NCBI GenBank assembly: GCA_025464735.1
Contig: JAODMX010000538.1
Coordinates: 1-12,977, forward strand
DNA length: 12,977 nt
Direction: 5' to 3'
Source of the DNA: Frondihabitans sp.
GTDB taxonomy: Bacteria; Actinomycetota; Actinomycetes; Actinomycetales; Microbacteriaceae
The notes beneath the pieces are model-generated. The model ran no database searches, was not told the DNA's origin, and worked only from the letters and a program-made list of their open reading frames with translations. The first letter of the stretch is position 1, and every line of letters starts with the position of its first letter. Made by a program: the position numbers and the translations under genes. Shown here piece by piece: positions 1-8,624 of this stretch.

Positions 1-1
1 T

Positions 2-1174
2 CTTCGCCGTGACGCGCCGATCAGCTGGCATCCGCCGCTCGAGACGCCGGGGCTCCGGAGACGAAACGAGGAAGCAGGGTTCTGGGCGGTCACGCGGGTG
101 GCGGACATCGCGTTCGTGAGCCGCCACCCGGAGATGTTCAGTTCGGAGATCGGCCAGGTGAGCGTCCGTCCGGCTCCGTTTCATCTGGATCCCAACATGC
201 TGGTGGTCGACCCGCCCCGACACACCGATCTCCGCCGCATCGTCGGTGCAGCCTTCGCGCCGACCGCGATCGCCGGCATCGAGAAGTCCATCAATCGGAA
301 CGCGAAGCGCATCGTGATGCGGGCCGCGCTTCAGGAGTCATTCGACTTCGTGTCGGAGGTCGCCGCACCCCTCCCGTTGCGCACGATTGCAGGTCTCATC
401 GGGATCCCCGCCTCGCAGGAGGACACGTTCGTCGAGGCCGCGGACGCCCATGTTCGTGGTGGAATCCCCGCACGCTTGCCACCGGGCGTCAGCCGCGAAC
501 GTTACTTCGCCGACGGGACCGCCTACCTCGCGGAGCTGTTCGCGAGCGTCGCGGAGTGGAAGAGGCAGCACCCTGCCGCTGACCTCATGACGCGACTCGT
601 CGAGGCGCGAATCGACGGCGAACGGCTGAGCGATGACGCGATCCGTTCGACCATGATGCTTCTGATCGTGGCCGGTGACGACACGACGAAGCAGGCGATC
701 TCCCTCAGCGTCCTCGGCCTGGACCGATTCGCGGAGCAGCGGACCTGGCTCCTTGGCAATGACGATGGGGCCGGCTTCGACGCCCGATTCGATTCGGCCT
801 TCGACGAACTGGTGCGCTTCGCCTCGCCCGTCATCAGCTTCGCGCGAACGGCCGTGCAGGACGTCGAGCTGGCGGGCAAACGGATCGTCGCGGGCGACAA
901 GGTGGCCCTCTTCTACTGCTCGGGCAACCGGGACGAAGTCGAATTTCCGGATCCTTCGAACCTGGATCTGAGGCGACCAGCGTCGGCGCAGGTCGGCTTC
1001 GGCGGCGGGGGAGTGCACTTCTGCCTCGGCAGCAGGCTCGCCCGGGCGCAGGTCCGCGCGGTTCTGCGGGAGACCTACGCGCGGCTGCCGGGGCTAGAAC
1101 TCGGCAGCCCGGAGTGGGGCTTCGGCGAGTCGGTTCACTCCGTCGTTTCGCTGCCCGTCACGCGACGGCGTTGA
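2..1174 (+). CDS. Cytochrome P450, 5'-truncated by window edge
   Basis: Heme-thiolate monooxygenase, cut at its N-terminus by the window edge. The frame is open back to base 2, and the residues before the first internal GTG (98) already look like P450 sequence (APISWHPP, GFWAVTR), so 98 is not the true start. Visible in order, numbered in the 390 residues present: a C-helix HTDLRR motif near 74-79; an I-helix AGDDTT at 224-229 (oxygen-activation acid/threonine); the K-helix ExxR as DELVR near 268-272; and the heme loop FGGGGVHFCLG at 333-343, with Cys341 as the iron ligand. The HFCLG-type loop and overall pattern resemble actinobacterial CYP124/125/142-like enzymes, which oxidise lipids or sterols; that subfamily placement is an inference. 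About 20-40 residues are probably missing compared with the usual 400-430. It converges on the next gene, with 7 nt between stops. No ferredoxin gene is visible. Confidence 0.93.
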   Translation, partial: LRRDAPISWHPPLETPGLRRRNEEAGFWAVTRVADIAFVSRHPEMFSSEIGQVSVRPAPFHLDPNMLVVDPPRHTDLRRIVGAAFAPTAIAGIEKSINRNAKRIVMRAALQESFDFVSEVAAPLPLRTIAGLIGIPASQEDTFVEAADAHVRGGIPARLPPGVSRERYFADGTAYLAELFASVAEWKRQHPAADLMTRLVEARIDGERLSDDAIRSTMMLLIVAGDDTTKQAISLSVLGLDRFAEQRTWLLGNDDGAGFDARFDSAFDELVRFASPVISFARTAVQDVELAGKRIVAGDKVALFYCSGNRDEVEFPDPSNLDLRRPASAQVGFGGGGVHFCLGSRLARAQVRAVLRETYARLPGLELGSPEWGFGESVHSVVSLPVTRRR

Positions 1175-1181
1175 TGGACGG

Positions 1182-2057
1182 CTAAGGGTGGACGGGATAG
1201 GCGACGAATGCGAAACGTTCGCTGTCGGGACTCCAACTATTGACGTTGAGAGTTCCCTGGCCGCCTAGCACGGGGTAGATCGCGATCGGCGTCTCCCAGT
1301 CCGCCGTGCGTACGAGGCGTACCTCCACCTCGAGGTCGGCCGGGTGCCCTAGCGTGCCGGCGGGGAAGGCGATGTACGTGGCCCAGGCTCCGTCGGGCGA
1401 CGGGTGCGGGAACCAGTCGACGGTGCCTGACGCGACGAGCTGTTCGACCGGGCCACCGCCATCCGGGATCCGGGCCAGCTGCGCGTGACCGGGTCGGGTG
1501 CTGAAGCCCTCCGTGTTGAAGTAGATCCACCGGTCGTCGGACGACCACTCGGGGCCGTCGATGTGCTTCGGGCCTGTGTCGACGATCGTGCCCGGCAGGC
1601 CGCGGCCAGGCGACACGACGAGCCGTCCGGCCTCGGCGAACGAGCCGAGCTGAACGTAGGCGAGGCGCGAGGCATCGCCGGTGACGCCGTGGAGGAAGTG
1701 CCACTGACCGTCTTCGGGGGAGACCCGGATCGTTGCGCCACCGGTGAGGGCACCGCGGTAGATGTGCCCGTCCATGGCCGACATGAAGGCCCAGCGTCCG
1801 TCCCGCGAGAGTACGTGGTCGTTGTTGAGTGCCGAAAGATCCGTGAACTCGACCTCGTGCAGTTCCGTCGGGTCGTCGATGTCGAGGCGCCAGAGCTTAC
1901 CGTCGCCGTTCAGATAGAGCGCGCGCCCGTCGGGCGACCAATTGGGCGCTTCGACCAGAATCGTCTCGGTCTGAAACAGGAGGGTGGCCGGCGCTCCGCT
2001 TGTGGAGGCGATCCAGATTTCTGAGCGCTGTCGAGGGGTTAGCTGCCTGAAGTCCAT
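1182..2057 (-). CDS. TolB-like PD40 beta-propeller protein, cytoplasmic
   Basis: A 291-residue protein made of repeated WD40-like PD40 blades. The blade signatures are PNWSPDGRALYLN (near 38-50), a degenerate HVLSRDGRWAFMS, GPEWSSDDRWIYFN, FPHPSPDGAWATYI and NSWSPDSERFAFVAYP at the C-terminus. There is no signal peptide: the chain opens MDFRQLTPRQRSEIWIAS, so unlike periplasmic TolB it should stay in the cytoplasm. This short PD40 type, with its GPEWSxDxRWIYFN, RPGHAQ and GTLGHPADL segments, is a family I recognise but that has no firm biochemical role; binding a sugar-like ligand or acting as a lyase-like propeller are possibilities. ATG 2057 is supported by a TACGCT -10-like box 6 nt upstream, suggesting leaderless transcription. 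It is divergent from the Dabb/oxidoreductase pair across 46 bp holding a LacI-type palindrome. Confidence 0.8.
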   Translation of the reverse strand: MDFRQLTPRQRSEIWIASTSGAPATLLFQTETILVEAPNWSPDGRALYLNGDGKLWRLDIDDPTELHEVEFTDLSALNNDHVLSRDGRWAFMSAMDGHIYRGALTGGATIRVSPEDGQWHFLHGVTGDASRLAYVQLGSFAEAGRLVVSPGRGLPGTIVDTGPKHIDGPEWSSDDRWIYFNTEGFSTRPGHAQLARIPDGGGPVEQLVASGTVDWFPHPSPDGAWATYIAFPAGTLGHPADLEVEVRLVRTADWETPIAIYPVLGGQGTLNVNSWSPDSERFAFVAYPVHP

Positions 2058-2063
2058 TTCGTC

Positions 2064-2069
2064 AGCGTA
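2064..2069 (-). promoter_or_regulatory. -10-like box for the PD40 gene
   Basis: TACGCT on the minus strand fits TAnnnT and ends 6 nt before ATG 2057, the geometry of a leaderless actinobacterial transcript. No convincing -35 is visible. The palindrome at 2081-2094 would cover roughly -24 to -37 of this promoter. Confidence 0.4.
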
Positions 2070-2080
2070 GCAAAAACTCC

Positions 2081-2094
2081 TTAGCTCGAGCTAA
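2081..2094. promoter_or_regulatory. LacI-family operator 1 (perfect palindrome)
   Basis: TTAGCTCGAGCTAA is a perfect 14-bp palindrome centred on CG, the hallmark of LacI-family operators, where a hinge-helix leucine wedges into the central CG step. It lies in the 46-bp gap between divergent genes, overlapping the -10 of the Dabb gene and the -35 zone of the PD40 gene. Near-copies occur at 5118-5131 and 7488-7501, and a LacI-type gene lies at 3507-4586. Binding by that protein is inferred. Confidence 0.8.
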
Positions 2095-2097
2095 AGT
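2092..2097 (+). promoter_or_regulatory. -10-like box for the Dabb-oxidoreductase operon
   Basis: TAAAGT (TAnnnT) ends 6 nt before ATG 2104, so the start codon itself would be the transcription start. Its first three bases are the end of the operator palindrome, so a bound repressor would block polymerase. No clear Shine-Dalgarno lies in the remaining 6 nt, consistent with a leaderless mRNA. Confidence 0.45.
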
Positions 2098-2103
2098 GGA
2101 CGC

Positions 2104-2409
2104 ATGATCCAGCACACGGTTTGCTTCACTCTCGTCCACCCCTCCGGCAGCGACGCCGAGACTGATTTCCTGGCCGAAGCTGCGGCGGTGCTGCCGAAGG
2201 TTCCGGGGGTCGACGCGTTCCGCATTGCCCGTCAAGTCGGCTCGCAGAGCGATTTGCAATGGCAGTTCTCCATGGAGTTCCCAGACCGTGAGACCTACGA
2301 CGCGTACGACGCCCACCCCGACCATCGCGGCTTCGTCGAGACCCGCTGGGTGCCCGAGGTGGCATCGTTCACCGAGTTCGACTTCGAACCGATCGAGGTC
2401 TCCGCGTGA
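2104..2409 (+). CDS. Dabb-domain (stress-responsive A/B barrel) protein
   Basis: A 101-residue single-domain protein of the Dabb family, a ferredoxin-like alpha/beta fold that pairs into a dimeric barrel. It begins MIQHTVCFTLVH (first strand) and has VPGVDAF at the helix/strand turn and the family's diagnostic AYDAHPDHRGFVETRW at about 78-91, followed by a final strand (SFTEFDFEPIEV). Dabb proteins include stress proteins of unknown chemistry and some enzymes acting on small hydrophobic or polyketide-like substrates; no activity can be assigned here. ATG 2104 lies 6 nt after a -10-like TAAAGT. The TGA overlaps the GTG of the downstream oxidoreductase by 4 nt (GTGA), so the two are translationally coupled and probably act in the same pathway. 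The overlapping LacI-type operator predicts repression. Confidence 0.85.
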   Translation: MIQHTVCFTLVHPSGSDAETDFLAEAAAVLPKVPGVDAFRIARQVGSQSDLQWQFSMEFPDRETYDAYDAHPDHRGFVETRWVPEVASFTEFDFEPIEVSA

Positions 2410-3458
2410 GTGGTGTCACATTCCCGAACGGTCCCGTTGCCCCACTCCGCGGCGGTCCTGTTCTTCGCTGGGGTGTCGTCGGTACCGGTGAGATCGCCGG
2501 CGATTTCATCGACGCTCTGCACGCCCACAGCGATCAGCAGGTGATCGCAGTCGCCTCCCGGTCCGCCGAAAAGGGGCGGCGGTTCGTCGCGCGGCACGGG
2601 GTCGACCGAGTGGTCGAGACCGCCGAGCAACTCGCTTCGGAACCTGATGTGGACGTGCTCTACATCGCGACTCCGCACACGGCCCACCGGGAGGGAGCGC
2701 TCGCCGCGATCGCCGGCGGCAAGGCGGCCCTCGTCGAGAAGCCGATGGCGACCTCCGAGGCCGAGGCACAGGAGATCGCGGATGCAGCTCGCGCCGCCGG
2801 AGTCTTCGTCATGGAGGCGATGTGGACTCGGTTTCTGCCGCAGTTCGTGATGCTCGACGCGGTGATCCGCCAGGGGACGATCGGTGACGTTGCTCTCTCG
2901 TCTGTCGAGGTCGCGTGGCGAGCCGATCTCGGATCCGGCGGTCGCCTCGTCGATCCCGCACTCGGCGGGGGAGCGATGCTCGACATGGGTGTCTACAGTC
3001 TCTGGTTCGCCCAGTTCGCCATCGGTCGTCCCGTGTCCGTGCAGTCGGTGGGGCGCGTGCTCGCGAACGGCGTCGACCTCGACGCGGTCGCCGCGCTGAG
3101 GTCGGCGTCCGGCGCGCTCGCCACGGCATCGACCAGCATCCGCACGACGGCTCCAGGTCTTGCGACGATCAACGGCACGGCCGGATCGGTGCGGTTCGTC
3201 GACCACTTCGTCTTCCCGGGCCGGTTCTCGCTCACGACGGCAACGGGCACAGGATCCGAGACTCTCGAGTGGCAGGACGGCTTCGGCATCACCGGTCGCG
3301 GCGGTCTGGCGTTCGAAGCGGCTGCACTCGCGGCGCACGTCTCGGCCGGACGAACCGAGGCGCCCGAGCACTCGCTCGACGACACCATCTCGCTCGCGCG
3401 GACGTCGGATGCCGTCCGTGCGAGTCTGACGGTCGTTTCGGACGACGCCGCTCGCTGA
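2406..3458 (+). CDS. Gfo/Idh/MocA family oxidoreductase (paralogue 1)
   Basis: NAD(P)-dependent dehydrogenase of 350 residues with the two-domain Gfo/Idh/MocA plan. The N-terminal Rossmann domain shows RWGVVGTGEIAG near 21-32 (GxGxxA nucleotide loop), the SRS cofactor-selectivity segment near 51-53 and the catalytic-loop EKP at 111-113, whose Lys112 is the conserved substrate/hydride residue. The MEAMWTRFLP block (136-145) and GGGAMLDMGVY (187-197, Tyr197) are typical of the dimeric dihydrodiol dehydrogenase / anhydro-sugar reductase subgroup. The substrate is probably a sugar, sugar derivative or trans-diol; it cannot be specified from sequence. GTG 2406 overlaps the Dabb stop by 4 nt. Another gene of the same subgroup lies at 7558-8616, sharing HAHS, AVASRSA, EKP and MEAMWTR blocks, so the two may catalyse consecutive or opposite steps. 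Confidence 0.92.
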   Translation: MSGVTFPNGPVAPLRGGPVLRWGVVGTGEIAGDFIDALHAHSDQQVIAVASRSAEKGRRFVARHGVDRVVETAEQLASEPDVDVLYIATPHTAHREGALAAIAGGKAALVEKPMATSEAEAQEIADAARAAGVFVMEAMWTRFLPQFVMLDAVIRQGTIGDVALSSVEVAWRADLGSGGRLVDPALGGGAMLDMGVYSLWFAQFAIGRPVSVQSVGRVLANGVDLDAVAALRSASGALATASTSIRTTAPGLATINGTAGSVRFVDHFVFPGRFSLTTATGTGSETLEWQDGFGITGRGGLAFEAAALAAHVSAGRTEAPEHSLDDTISLARTSDAVRASLTVVSDDAAR

Positions 3459-3491
3459 CTCGTCGCTCCTGCCCGTGCGGGACGACCCAGG

Positions 3492-3500
3492 TGGGATAAT
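3492..3500 (+). promoter_or_regulatory. Extended -10 promoter for the LacI-type gene
   Basis: TGGGATAAT is a TGn extended -10 followed by GATAAT (five of six matches to TATAAT). It ends 6 nt before ATG 3507, giving a leaderless start. The regulator can thus be made independently of the repressible upstream operon. No copy of the TTAGC palindrome occurs here, so no autorepression site is evident. Confidence 0.5.
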
Positions 3501-3506
3501 CCGAAG

Positions 3507-4586
3507 ATGCCGTCAGAACGCGACCCGTCACTCCTCGCGAGCGGCGTTTCCCGACAGCCGACCATGAGCGACGTCGCCCAGCGGGCCGGCGTCTCACGGC
3601 AATTGGTGTCGATGGTCATGCGCGGGTTGCCTGGGCCGAGCGAGGCCTCGCAGAAGATCATCCTGGACGCCGCCGCCGCGCTCGACTTCCGTCCGAACGC
3701 GTCGGCGCGACTGCTTCGGCAGAAGCGCACGCGCCTCATCGGCGTGATGATCGCTGCGGTCAACGTCTTCGAGCTGCGGGTCGTCGAGCGGCTTCTCGAG
3801 CGGGCGGTCGAAGCGGGGTTCCACGTCGTCGTCGCGCCGATGAGCGCTCTGCGCGCTACCGACGTGGTGATCTCCGAGCTGCTCGAGCAGCGGGTCGAGG
3901 CGATCGCCTGCTACAACCCGGATCCGGCGTCGCCCGCGTTGCGTCGAGCTCTCGACACGATGCCCGTCGTCTGGATGGGCGAGCGATCCGGCGATCCGCG
4001 AGCCGATGCTGTCCGGACGGATGACGACACCGGGCTCCAGCTGATCGTGGAGCACCTCGTTGCGCTGGGTCACCGCGATATCGCCTATGCGGGAGGCTTT
4101 CAAGGAGTCGAACCTCGGCGGGGCTTTGACGCGGGAGGGGCCACGGGTGTTGGTCCTGATCGCGCAGATGCGTATCGGAGGGCGATGGAGGCGGCCGGCC
4201 TCGGATCCTGCATCGACGTGCTCGATGTCGGATTCGGCGAGGAGTCGGGCGCCGAGGCAGCGCGCCGCCTGCTCGCTCGCGATCGGCTTCCGACGGCCGT
4301 GATCGGCAGCAGCGACCAGTGCGGTGCGGGTCTTCGCGCTGTGTTCGCGCAGGCCGGCGTCGACGTACCCGGTGCGGTCTCGGTGACCGGCTACGACGAC
4401 AGCGACGTGGCGCAGCTGTCGTTCAATTCGCTGACGACGGTCCGGCAGGACGTCGAACTCACGGTGGACGCCACCCTCGACTCGCTGATGCGGAGGCTCG
4501 CCGACCCGTCACTGACGCCGCGCGACGTGCCGACGACGGCAACTCTCATCGTGCGGGAGTCGACCGGGCCGGCACGGAGCGCCTAG
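3507..4586 (+). CDS. LacI-family transcriptional regulator
   Basis: A 359-residue DNA-binding repressor. The HTH runs about 20-40 (TMSDVAQRAGVSRQLVSMVM), with the hinge helix NASARLLRQKRT at 64-75, including the leucine that intercalates at the central CG of LacI-family operators. A periplasmic-binding-protein-like effector domain follows (LIGVMIAAVN near 77; HRDIAYAGG near 190; GYDDSDVAQLSFNSLTTVRQD near 295-315), as expected for sensing a sugar-like ligand. The 19 residues before Met20 are normal for the family, and an extended -10 lies 6 nt before ATG 3507, so I keep that start. The stretch around 196-208 (VEPRRGFDAGGATG) looks slightly longer than usual. The stop shares a CTAG with the stop of the opposing HbpS-like gene. 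Three CG-centred palindromes in the window are its likely targets. Confidence 0.93.
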   Translation: MPSERDPSLLASGVSRQPTMSDVAQRAGVSRQLVSMVMRGLPGPSEASQKIILDAAAALDFRPNASARLLRQKRTRLIGVMIAAVNVFELRVVERLLERAVEAGFHVVVAPMSALRATDVVISELLEQRVEAIACYNPDPASPALRRALDTMPVVWMGERSGDPRADAVRTDDDTGLQLIVEHLVALGHRDIAYAGGFQGVEPRRGFDAGGATGVGPDRADAYRRAMEAAGLGSCIDVLDVGFGEESGAEAARRLLARDRLPTAVIGSSDQCGAGLRAVFAQAGVDVPGAVSVTGYDDSDVAQLSFNSLTTVRQDVELTVDATLDSLMRRLADPSLTPRDVPTTATLIVRESTGPARSA

Positions 4587-5059
4587 CGCGTCAGGTGTTC
4601 GTCGAGGACTTCGACAACCAGGTCGTGCTCGACGTAGTCGTTGACACCCGAGGCGACGACCACCCCGACCTGGGTCGCTCCGATGCGGATCGGCACCGCG
4701 CCGCCGTTGAACGCGTAGAGCATTGGGTCGACCATGCGGGCCGTGGCGGGGTCGTCGACGCCGTACGCCTCCATCTTCTTCATGATGAGCAGGGAGGCCG
4801 TGTCGAACCGGCGGACAGTTGCGCTCTTGCGGTTCATCCAGCCGTCGTTGTCGGCGCTCGTGCCGGCCAGCGCCGCCTGGAACACGAGCTGTTCGCCCAG
4901 CCAGACCGAGGTGGAAATCGTTTGATTGCGTGATCGCGCGAGCTCGATCACCCTGGCGCCGACGGCGAGAGCGTCATCGTGACCGAAGCGGGTGAATCGC
5001 AGTCGCGCGTCTTGCTCGTTGAGCGTGGCGAGCATGTCGGGAGCGTCGAGGATCGTCAT
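4583..5059 (-). CDS. HbpS-like / UPF0303 family protein
   Basis: A 158-residue protein of the haem-degrading HbpS-like (GlcG/UPF0303) family. Characteristic segments are LRFTRFGHDDALAVG (20-34), a VWLGEQLVFQAALAGTSADNDGWMNRKSATVRRF core (about 52-85), the glycine-rich NGGAVPIRIG (118-127) and GVVVASGVNDYVEHDLVVEVL near the end. Some family members bind or degrade haem and others are tetrameric accessory proteins in carbon metabolism operons; no specific activity can be claimed. No signal peptide is seen, unlike secreted HbpS. The -10-like box upstream (TAAGAT, minus strand, 5115-5120) and the overlapping operator at 5118-5131 lie about 56-72 nt ahead of ATG 5059, implying a leader of roughly 50 nt. 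The Shine-Dalgarno is weak (AAAGAAAG). It converges on the LacI-type gene with a 4-nt overlap. Confidence 0.82.
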   Translation of the reverse strand: MTILDAPDMLATLNEQDARLRFTRFGHDDALAVGARVIELARSRNQTISTSVWLGEQLVFQAALAGTSADNDGWMNRKSATVRRFDTASLLIMKKMEAYGVDDPATARMVDPMLYAFNGGAVPIRIGATQVGVVVASGVNDYVEHDLVVEVLDEHLTR

Positions 5060-5117
5060 GGTGCTTTCTTTCGCGAGGTGGTGGCAGGGCAGAGAGAGCC
5101 AGGCCTTTCTTCCAATC

Positions 5118-5131
5118 TTAGCTCGTGCTAA
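5118..5131. promoter_or_regulatory. LacI-family operator 2
   Basis: TTAGCTCGTGCTAA matches operator 1 at 13 of 14 bases and keeps the central CG. Read on the minus strand it runs TTAGCACGAGCTAAGAT, so a TAAGAT -10-like hexamer starts within its right arm, exactly as TAAAGT does at operator 1. It should control the HbpS-like gene starting at 5059; the gene on its other side ends there rather than starting. Confidence 0.78.
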
Positions 5132-5182
5132 GTCAATCGTTCGATGAGATTACCGGATCCGCGCACGAACCCGGCTAGCGGC

Positions 5183-6178
<996 letters not shown>

Positions 6179-6188
6179 GGGCTGTCCT

Positions 6189-7400
6189 TCAGATGAGAGG
6201 AGGCGTCGACGTCGTGCGACGAAGCGCCAGGATCGACAACGGAATCAGGCCCAGCACGGCCATCGCGATGCCGATGACCTCCGGGGCGGTCACCCCGAGC
6301 GGGCCGTCGATGGCATCGCTCTCGAGCCAGGAGGCGATTGCCGTTCCGGCATTGAAGGCGGCCACCGCCAGTGCGGCGGCGAGGGTCGGAGCCGACGGCG
6401 CGAAGCGGACGGCGAGACCGGTGGCGACGGGCGGAACCGCCATACCGACGATTCCGAGCAGGACGACGAGAACGATCGTCGAGACAACAAAGGGCGAGAG
6501 GGCGATGAGCAGGGCGAGGACGACCGCGATTCCGACGGCTGCCGCCAGGAACGTCAGGAGAGGACGGGCGTCGGCCAGGCGGCCGGCCACGTTCGTTCCA
6601 ATCAGCGCTCCGACGCCGAAGCACACGAGCAGGATCGGCACTGCCCACTCCGGGAGACCCGTCCGGTCGGTCAGCAAAGGCGATATATAGCTGAATGCCC
6701 CCATGTAGGCACCGGTGACGAGCACCGTCGCGGCGACGAGCAGCCACGTGGGCCCCTGTGCCAGAGCCCGGATCTCTGTGCGCGCGGACTGTGGCTGCCG
6801 ATCTGCGTCGGCCGGAGCGAAGCGGCCGATGACGACGGCGGCGATCGCCGCCAGAACGGCGAGGGCCCAAAAGGATCCGCGCCAGCCCACCAATTGCCCG
6901 GACAATGACCCCAGCGGCACTCCGGCCACAGTGGCAAGACCGACACCGCTCATCATGACCCCGAGAGCACGCGAACTGCGCGCCGGCCCTGCCGCCGACG
7001 TGGCGACGACCGAGGCGACCGACCAGAAGGCGCCAGTGGCCACCGCCGTCAGAACACGAGCACAGAGGACGATCGCGAAGCTCGCACTGACGGCTGCGAT
7101 GACGTGTCCGAGCGCGAAGACAAGAAGCGCGATGACGAGCGTCGATCGGCGGGGGAGGCGCAGGGTCGCAACTGCCATGACGGGTGCTCCCACGACCATT
7201 CCGATCGCAAAGGCGGTGATCAGAAGCCCCACCTCGGCGACGCTGACATCGAGGCCGGTGGAGATCTGATTCAGTAGGCCGGCGACGATGAACTCACTCG
7301 TGCACATCAGGAAGGTCCCGACGGCCAGTAGCGGCACGACGAACGGCAGGCGCTCCCCACTCGGGGCGGTTCTTGACGGGGTCGAAATGATGCTGGTCAC
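6189..7400 (-). CDS. MFS transporter, DHA1 family (Cmx/AraJ-like)
   Basis: A twelve-helix major facilitator protein of about 403 residues, probably a proton-coupled exporter of a drug or sugar. The first helix carries GTFLMCTSEFIVAGLLNQ, the TSEF signature of Cmx/CmrA chloramphenicol exporters and AraJ; helix 2 and its loop read LLITAFAIGMVVGAPVM then LRLPRRS, a variant of loop motif A; VAGVPLGSLSGQLVGWRGSFW in helix 5/6 is the antiporter motif C region. I place the start at GTG 7400, just before TSIISTPSRT. A longer frame reaching 7538 has a charged, unrelated N-terminus and would overlap the operator of the divergent oxidoreductase. GTG 7400 lies 7 nt after a TAGTGT -10-like box. The gene precedes and is coupled to the aldo-keto reductase. 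Export of a toxic intermediate or homologous antibiotic are both possible. Confidence 0.88.
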   Translation of the reverse strand: MTSIISTPSRTAPSGERLPFVVPLLAVGTFLMCTSEFIVAGLLNQISTGLDVSVAEVGLLITAFAIGMVVGAPVMAVATLRLPRRSTLVIALLVFALGHVIAAVSASFAIVLCARVLTAVATGAFWSVASVVATSAAGPARSSRALGVMMSGVGLATVAGVPLGSLSGQLVGWRGSFWALAVLAAIAAVVIGRFAPADADRQPQSARTEIRALAQGPTWLLVAATVLVTGAYMGAFSYISPLLTDRTGLPEWAVPILLVCFGVGALIGTNVAGRLADARPLLTFLAAAVGIAVVLALLIALSPFVVSTIVLVVLLGIVGMAVPPVATGLAVRFAPSAPTLAAALAVAAFNAGTAIASWLESDAIDGPLGVTAPEVIGIAMAVLGLIPLSILALRRTTSTPPLI

Positions 7401-7407
7401 TCCCTCG

Positions 7408-7413
7408 ACACTA
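7408..7413 (-). promoter_or_regulatory. -10-like box for the MFS/aldo-keto reductase operon
   Basis: TAGTGT on the minus strand ends 7 nt before GTG 7400, again a leaderless geometry. The adjoining CGAGGGA could otherwise be read as a Shine-Dalgarno but would touch the start codon, too close for ribosome binding. Operator 3 lies 75-88 nt upstream. Confidence 0.35.
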
Positions 7414-7487
7414 CGAGCGGACTCCGTCCCGTGGGGTTCCCTGTCAGTACACCGTTCGGCCGGGGAGTGGTTGAATTCAGAGTTCGC

Positions 7488-7501
7488 TTGGCTCGTGCTA
7501 A
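7488..7501. promoter_or_regulatory. LacI-family operator 3
   Basis: TTGGCTCGTGCTAA differs from operator 2 at one base (G for A at position 3) and keeps the CG centre. A TAAATT -10-like box (7499-7504) begins in its right arm, as at operators 1 and 2. It lies in the 157-bp gap between the MFS (-) and second oxidoreductase (+) genes and should mainly control the latter, with a leader of about 47 nt. Confidence 0.72.
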
Positions 7502-7557
7502 ATTTGGTGGACACGCTCGAGTGCCGACCCGGCCTCACGACACAACGGAGTTGCGCG

Positions 7558-8616
7558 ATGCCCCTGTCTCCTTTTCCTCAGCCCACCGTCTTCGAGCGGG
7601 GCTCAGGCGAGCCGTCCCTTCGATGGGGACTAATCGGTCCGGGTTGGATCGCGGGCGAGTTCGTCGACGCGGTGCACGCGCATTCTGAGCAGCGATTCGT
7701 CGCGGTGGCGTCACGCTCGGCCGACCGGGCCGCGGCTTTCGCCCGCGCGCACGGAATCGACGGCGCTTTCGGCTCGGCCGACGAGATGCTGGGACGGTCC
7801 GACATCGATGTCGTCTACATTGCGTCGCCTCCCGGGGCGCACCTTGGGGAAGGGCTGGCGGCCATCGCCGCCGGAAAACACGTGATCATCGAGAAACCCC
7901 TGACGTCGACCGCCGTCGAAGCGCAAACCCTCGCCGATGCCGCACGGTCGGCCGGTGTCCTCCTCATGGAGGCGATGTGGACGAGGTACCTCCCGCAGAC
8001 CTCCGTGATTCAGCGATTACTCGACGATGGTGCGCTCGGCGATGTCCGCAGTCTCCTTGCGAATCACGGTCAGGCAATCCCTGCGGGCCCGGGCCACAGG
8101 CTGTACCGCTCCGACCTCGGCGGCGGCGCTCTGCTCGATCTCGGGATCTACCCGGTGCAGTTCGACTCGATGGTGCTGGGAGCGCCGACCCGCGTGGTGG
8201 CCGTAGGTGGCATGACCGACACCGGCGTCGACGCCTACTCGTCGATCATCCTGACCCATGAGGGAGGCGCGCAGTCGACACTGACGACGTCAATGATCAC
8301 CCGCACGCCGAACTCGGCCGTGATCGCTGGATCCGAGGCGCACCTCGAATTGGGATCGTCGTTCTACACGCCGACGACGCTGACCCTGACCGGCAACGGG
8401 GCGGTTGGAGAGACGAATAGCTGGAGCGATTCCACGGGTCTTCGTGGTTTCGACGCTCTCTCGTGGGAGGCCACGGCGCTCGCCCGATTCGTTGGCGAGG
8501 GGCGGACCGAATCTCCGCTTCACACCCTCGATGAGACCGTGTCGATTCTCGCGACGATCGATCGTGCGCGCGAGCAACTGGAGCTCCAGGCACTCGCCGT
8601 CCACGAGGCTCGGTAG
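7558..8616 (+). CDS. Gfo/Idh/MocA family oxidoreductase (paralogue 2)
   Basis: A 352-residue NAD(P)-dependent dehydrogenase. It shows RWGLIGPGWIAG near 22-33 (nucleotide loop), EKP at 112-114 with catalytic-loop Lys113, MEAMWTRYLP near 137-146 and GGGALLDLGIYPVQF at 188-202, including Tyr198. The GGALLDLGIYPVQF run is close to mammalian dimeric dihydrodiol dehydrogenase, so reduction or oxidation of a cyclic sugar or diol is likely. The open frame extends to 7288, but that part overlaps the divergent MFS and the operator; ATG 7558 has an ACGGAG Shine-Dalgarno 7 nt upstream and a starting sequence (MPLSPFPQP) parallel to that of paralogue 1. Both genes are under the same kind of operator. An arrangement of two such enzymes could perform oxidation at one step and re-reduction at another. 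Confidence 0.92.
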   Translation: MPLSPFPQPTVFERGSGEPSLRWGLIGPGWIAGEFVDAVHAHSEQRFVAVASRSADRAAAFARAHGIDGAFGSADEMLGRSDIDVVYIASPPGAHLGEGLAAIAAGKHVIIEKPLTSTAVEAQTLADAARSAGVLLMEAMWTRYLPQTSVIQRLLDDGALGDVRSLLANHGQAIPAGPGHRLYRSDLGGGALLDLGIYPVQFDSMVLGAPTRVVAVGGMTDTGVDAYSSIILTHEGGAQSTLTTSMITRTPNSAVIAGSEAHLELGSSFYTPTTLTLTGNGAVGETNSWSDSTGLRGFDALSWEATALARFVGEGRTESPLHTLDETVSILATIDRAREQLELQALAVHEAR

Positions 8617-8624
8617 CGCGAGGC

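Noticed and set aside
2295..3371. Minus-strand frame of 358 codons opposite the first oxidoreductase
   Set aside because: Composition is Arg/Asp/Gly-rich and motif-free, while the plus strand encodes a complete Gfo/Idh/MocA protein.
7288..7557. N-terminal extension of the second oxidoreductase
   Set aside because: It would overlap the MFS gene and operator 3; ATG 7558 has a well-spaced ACGGAG and matches the N-terminus of paralogue 1.
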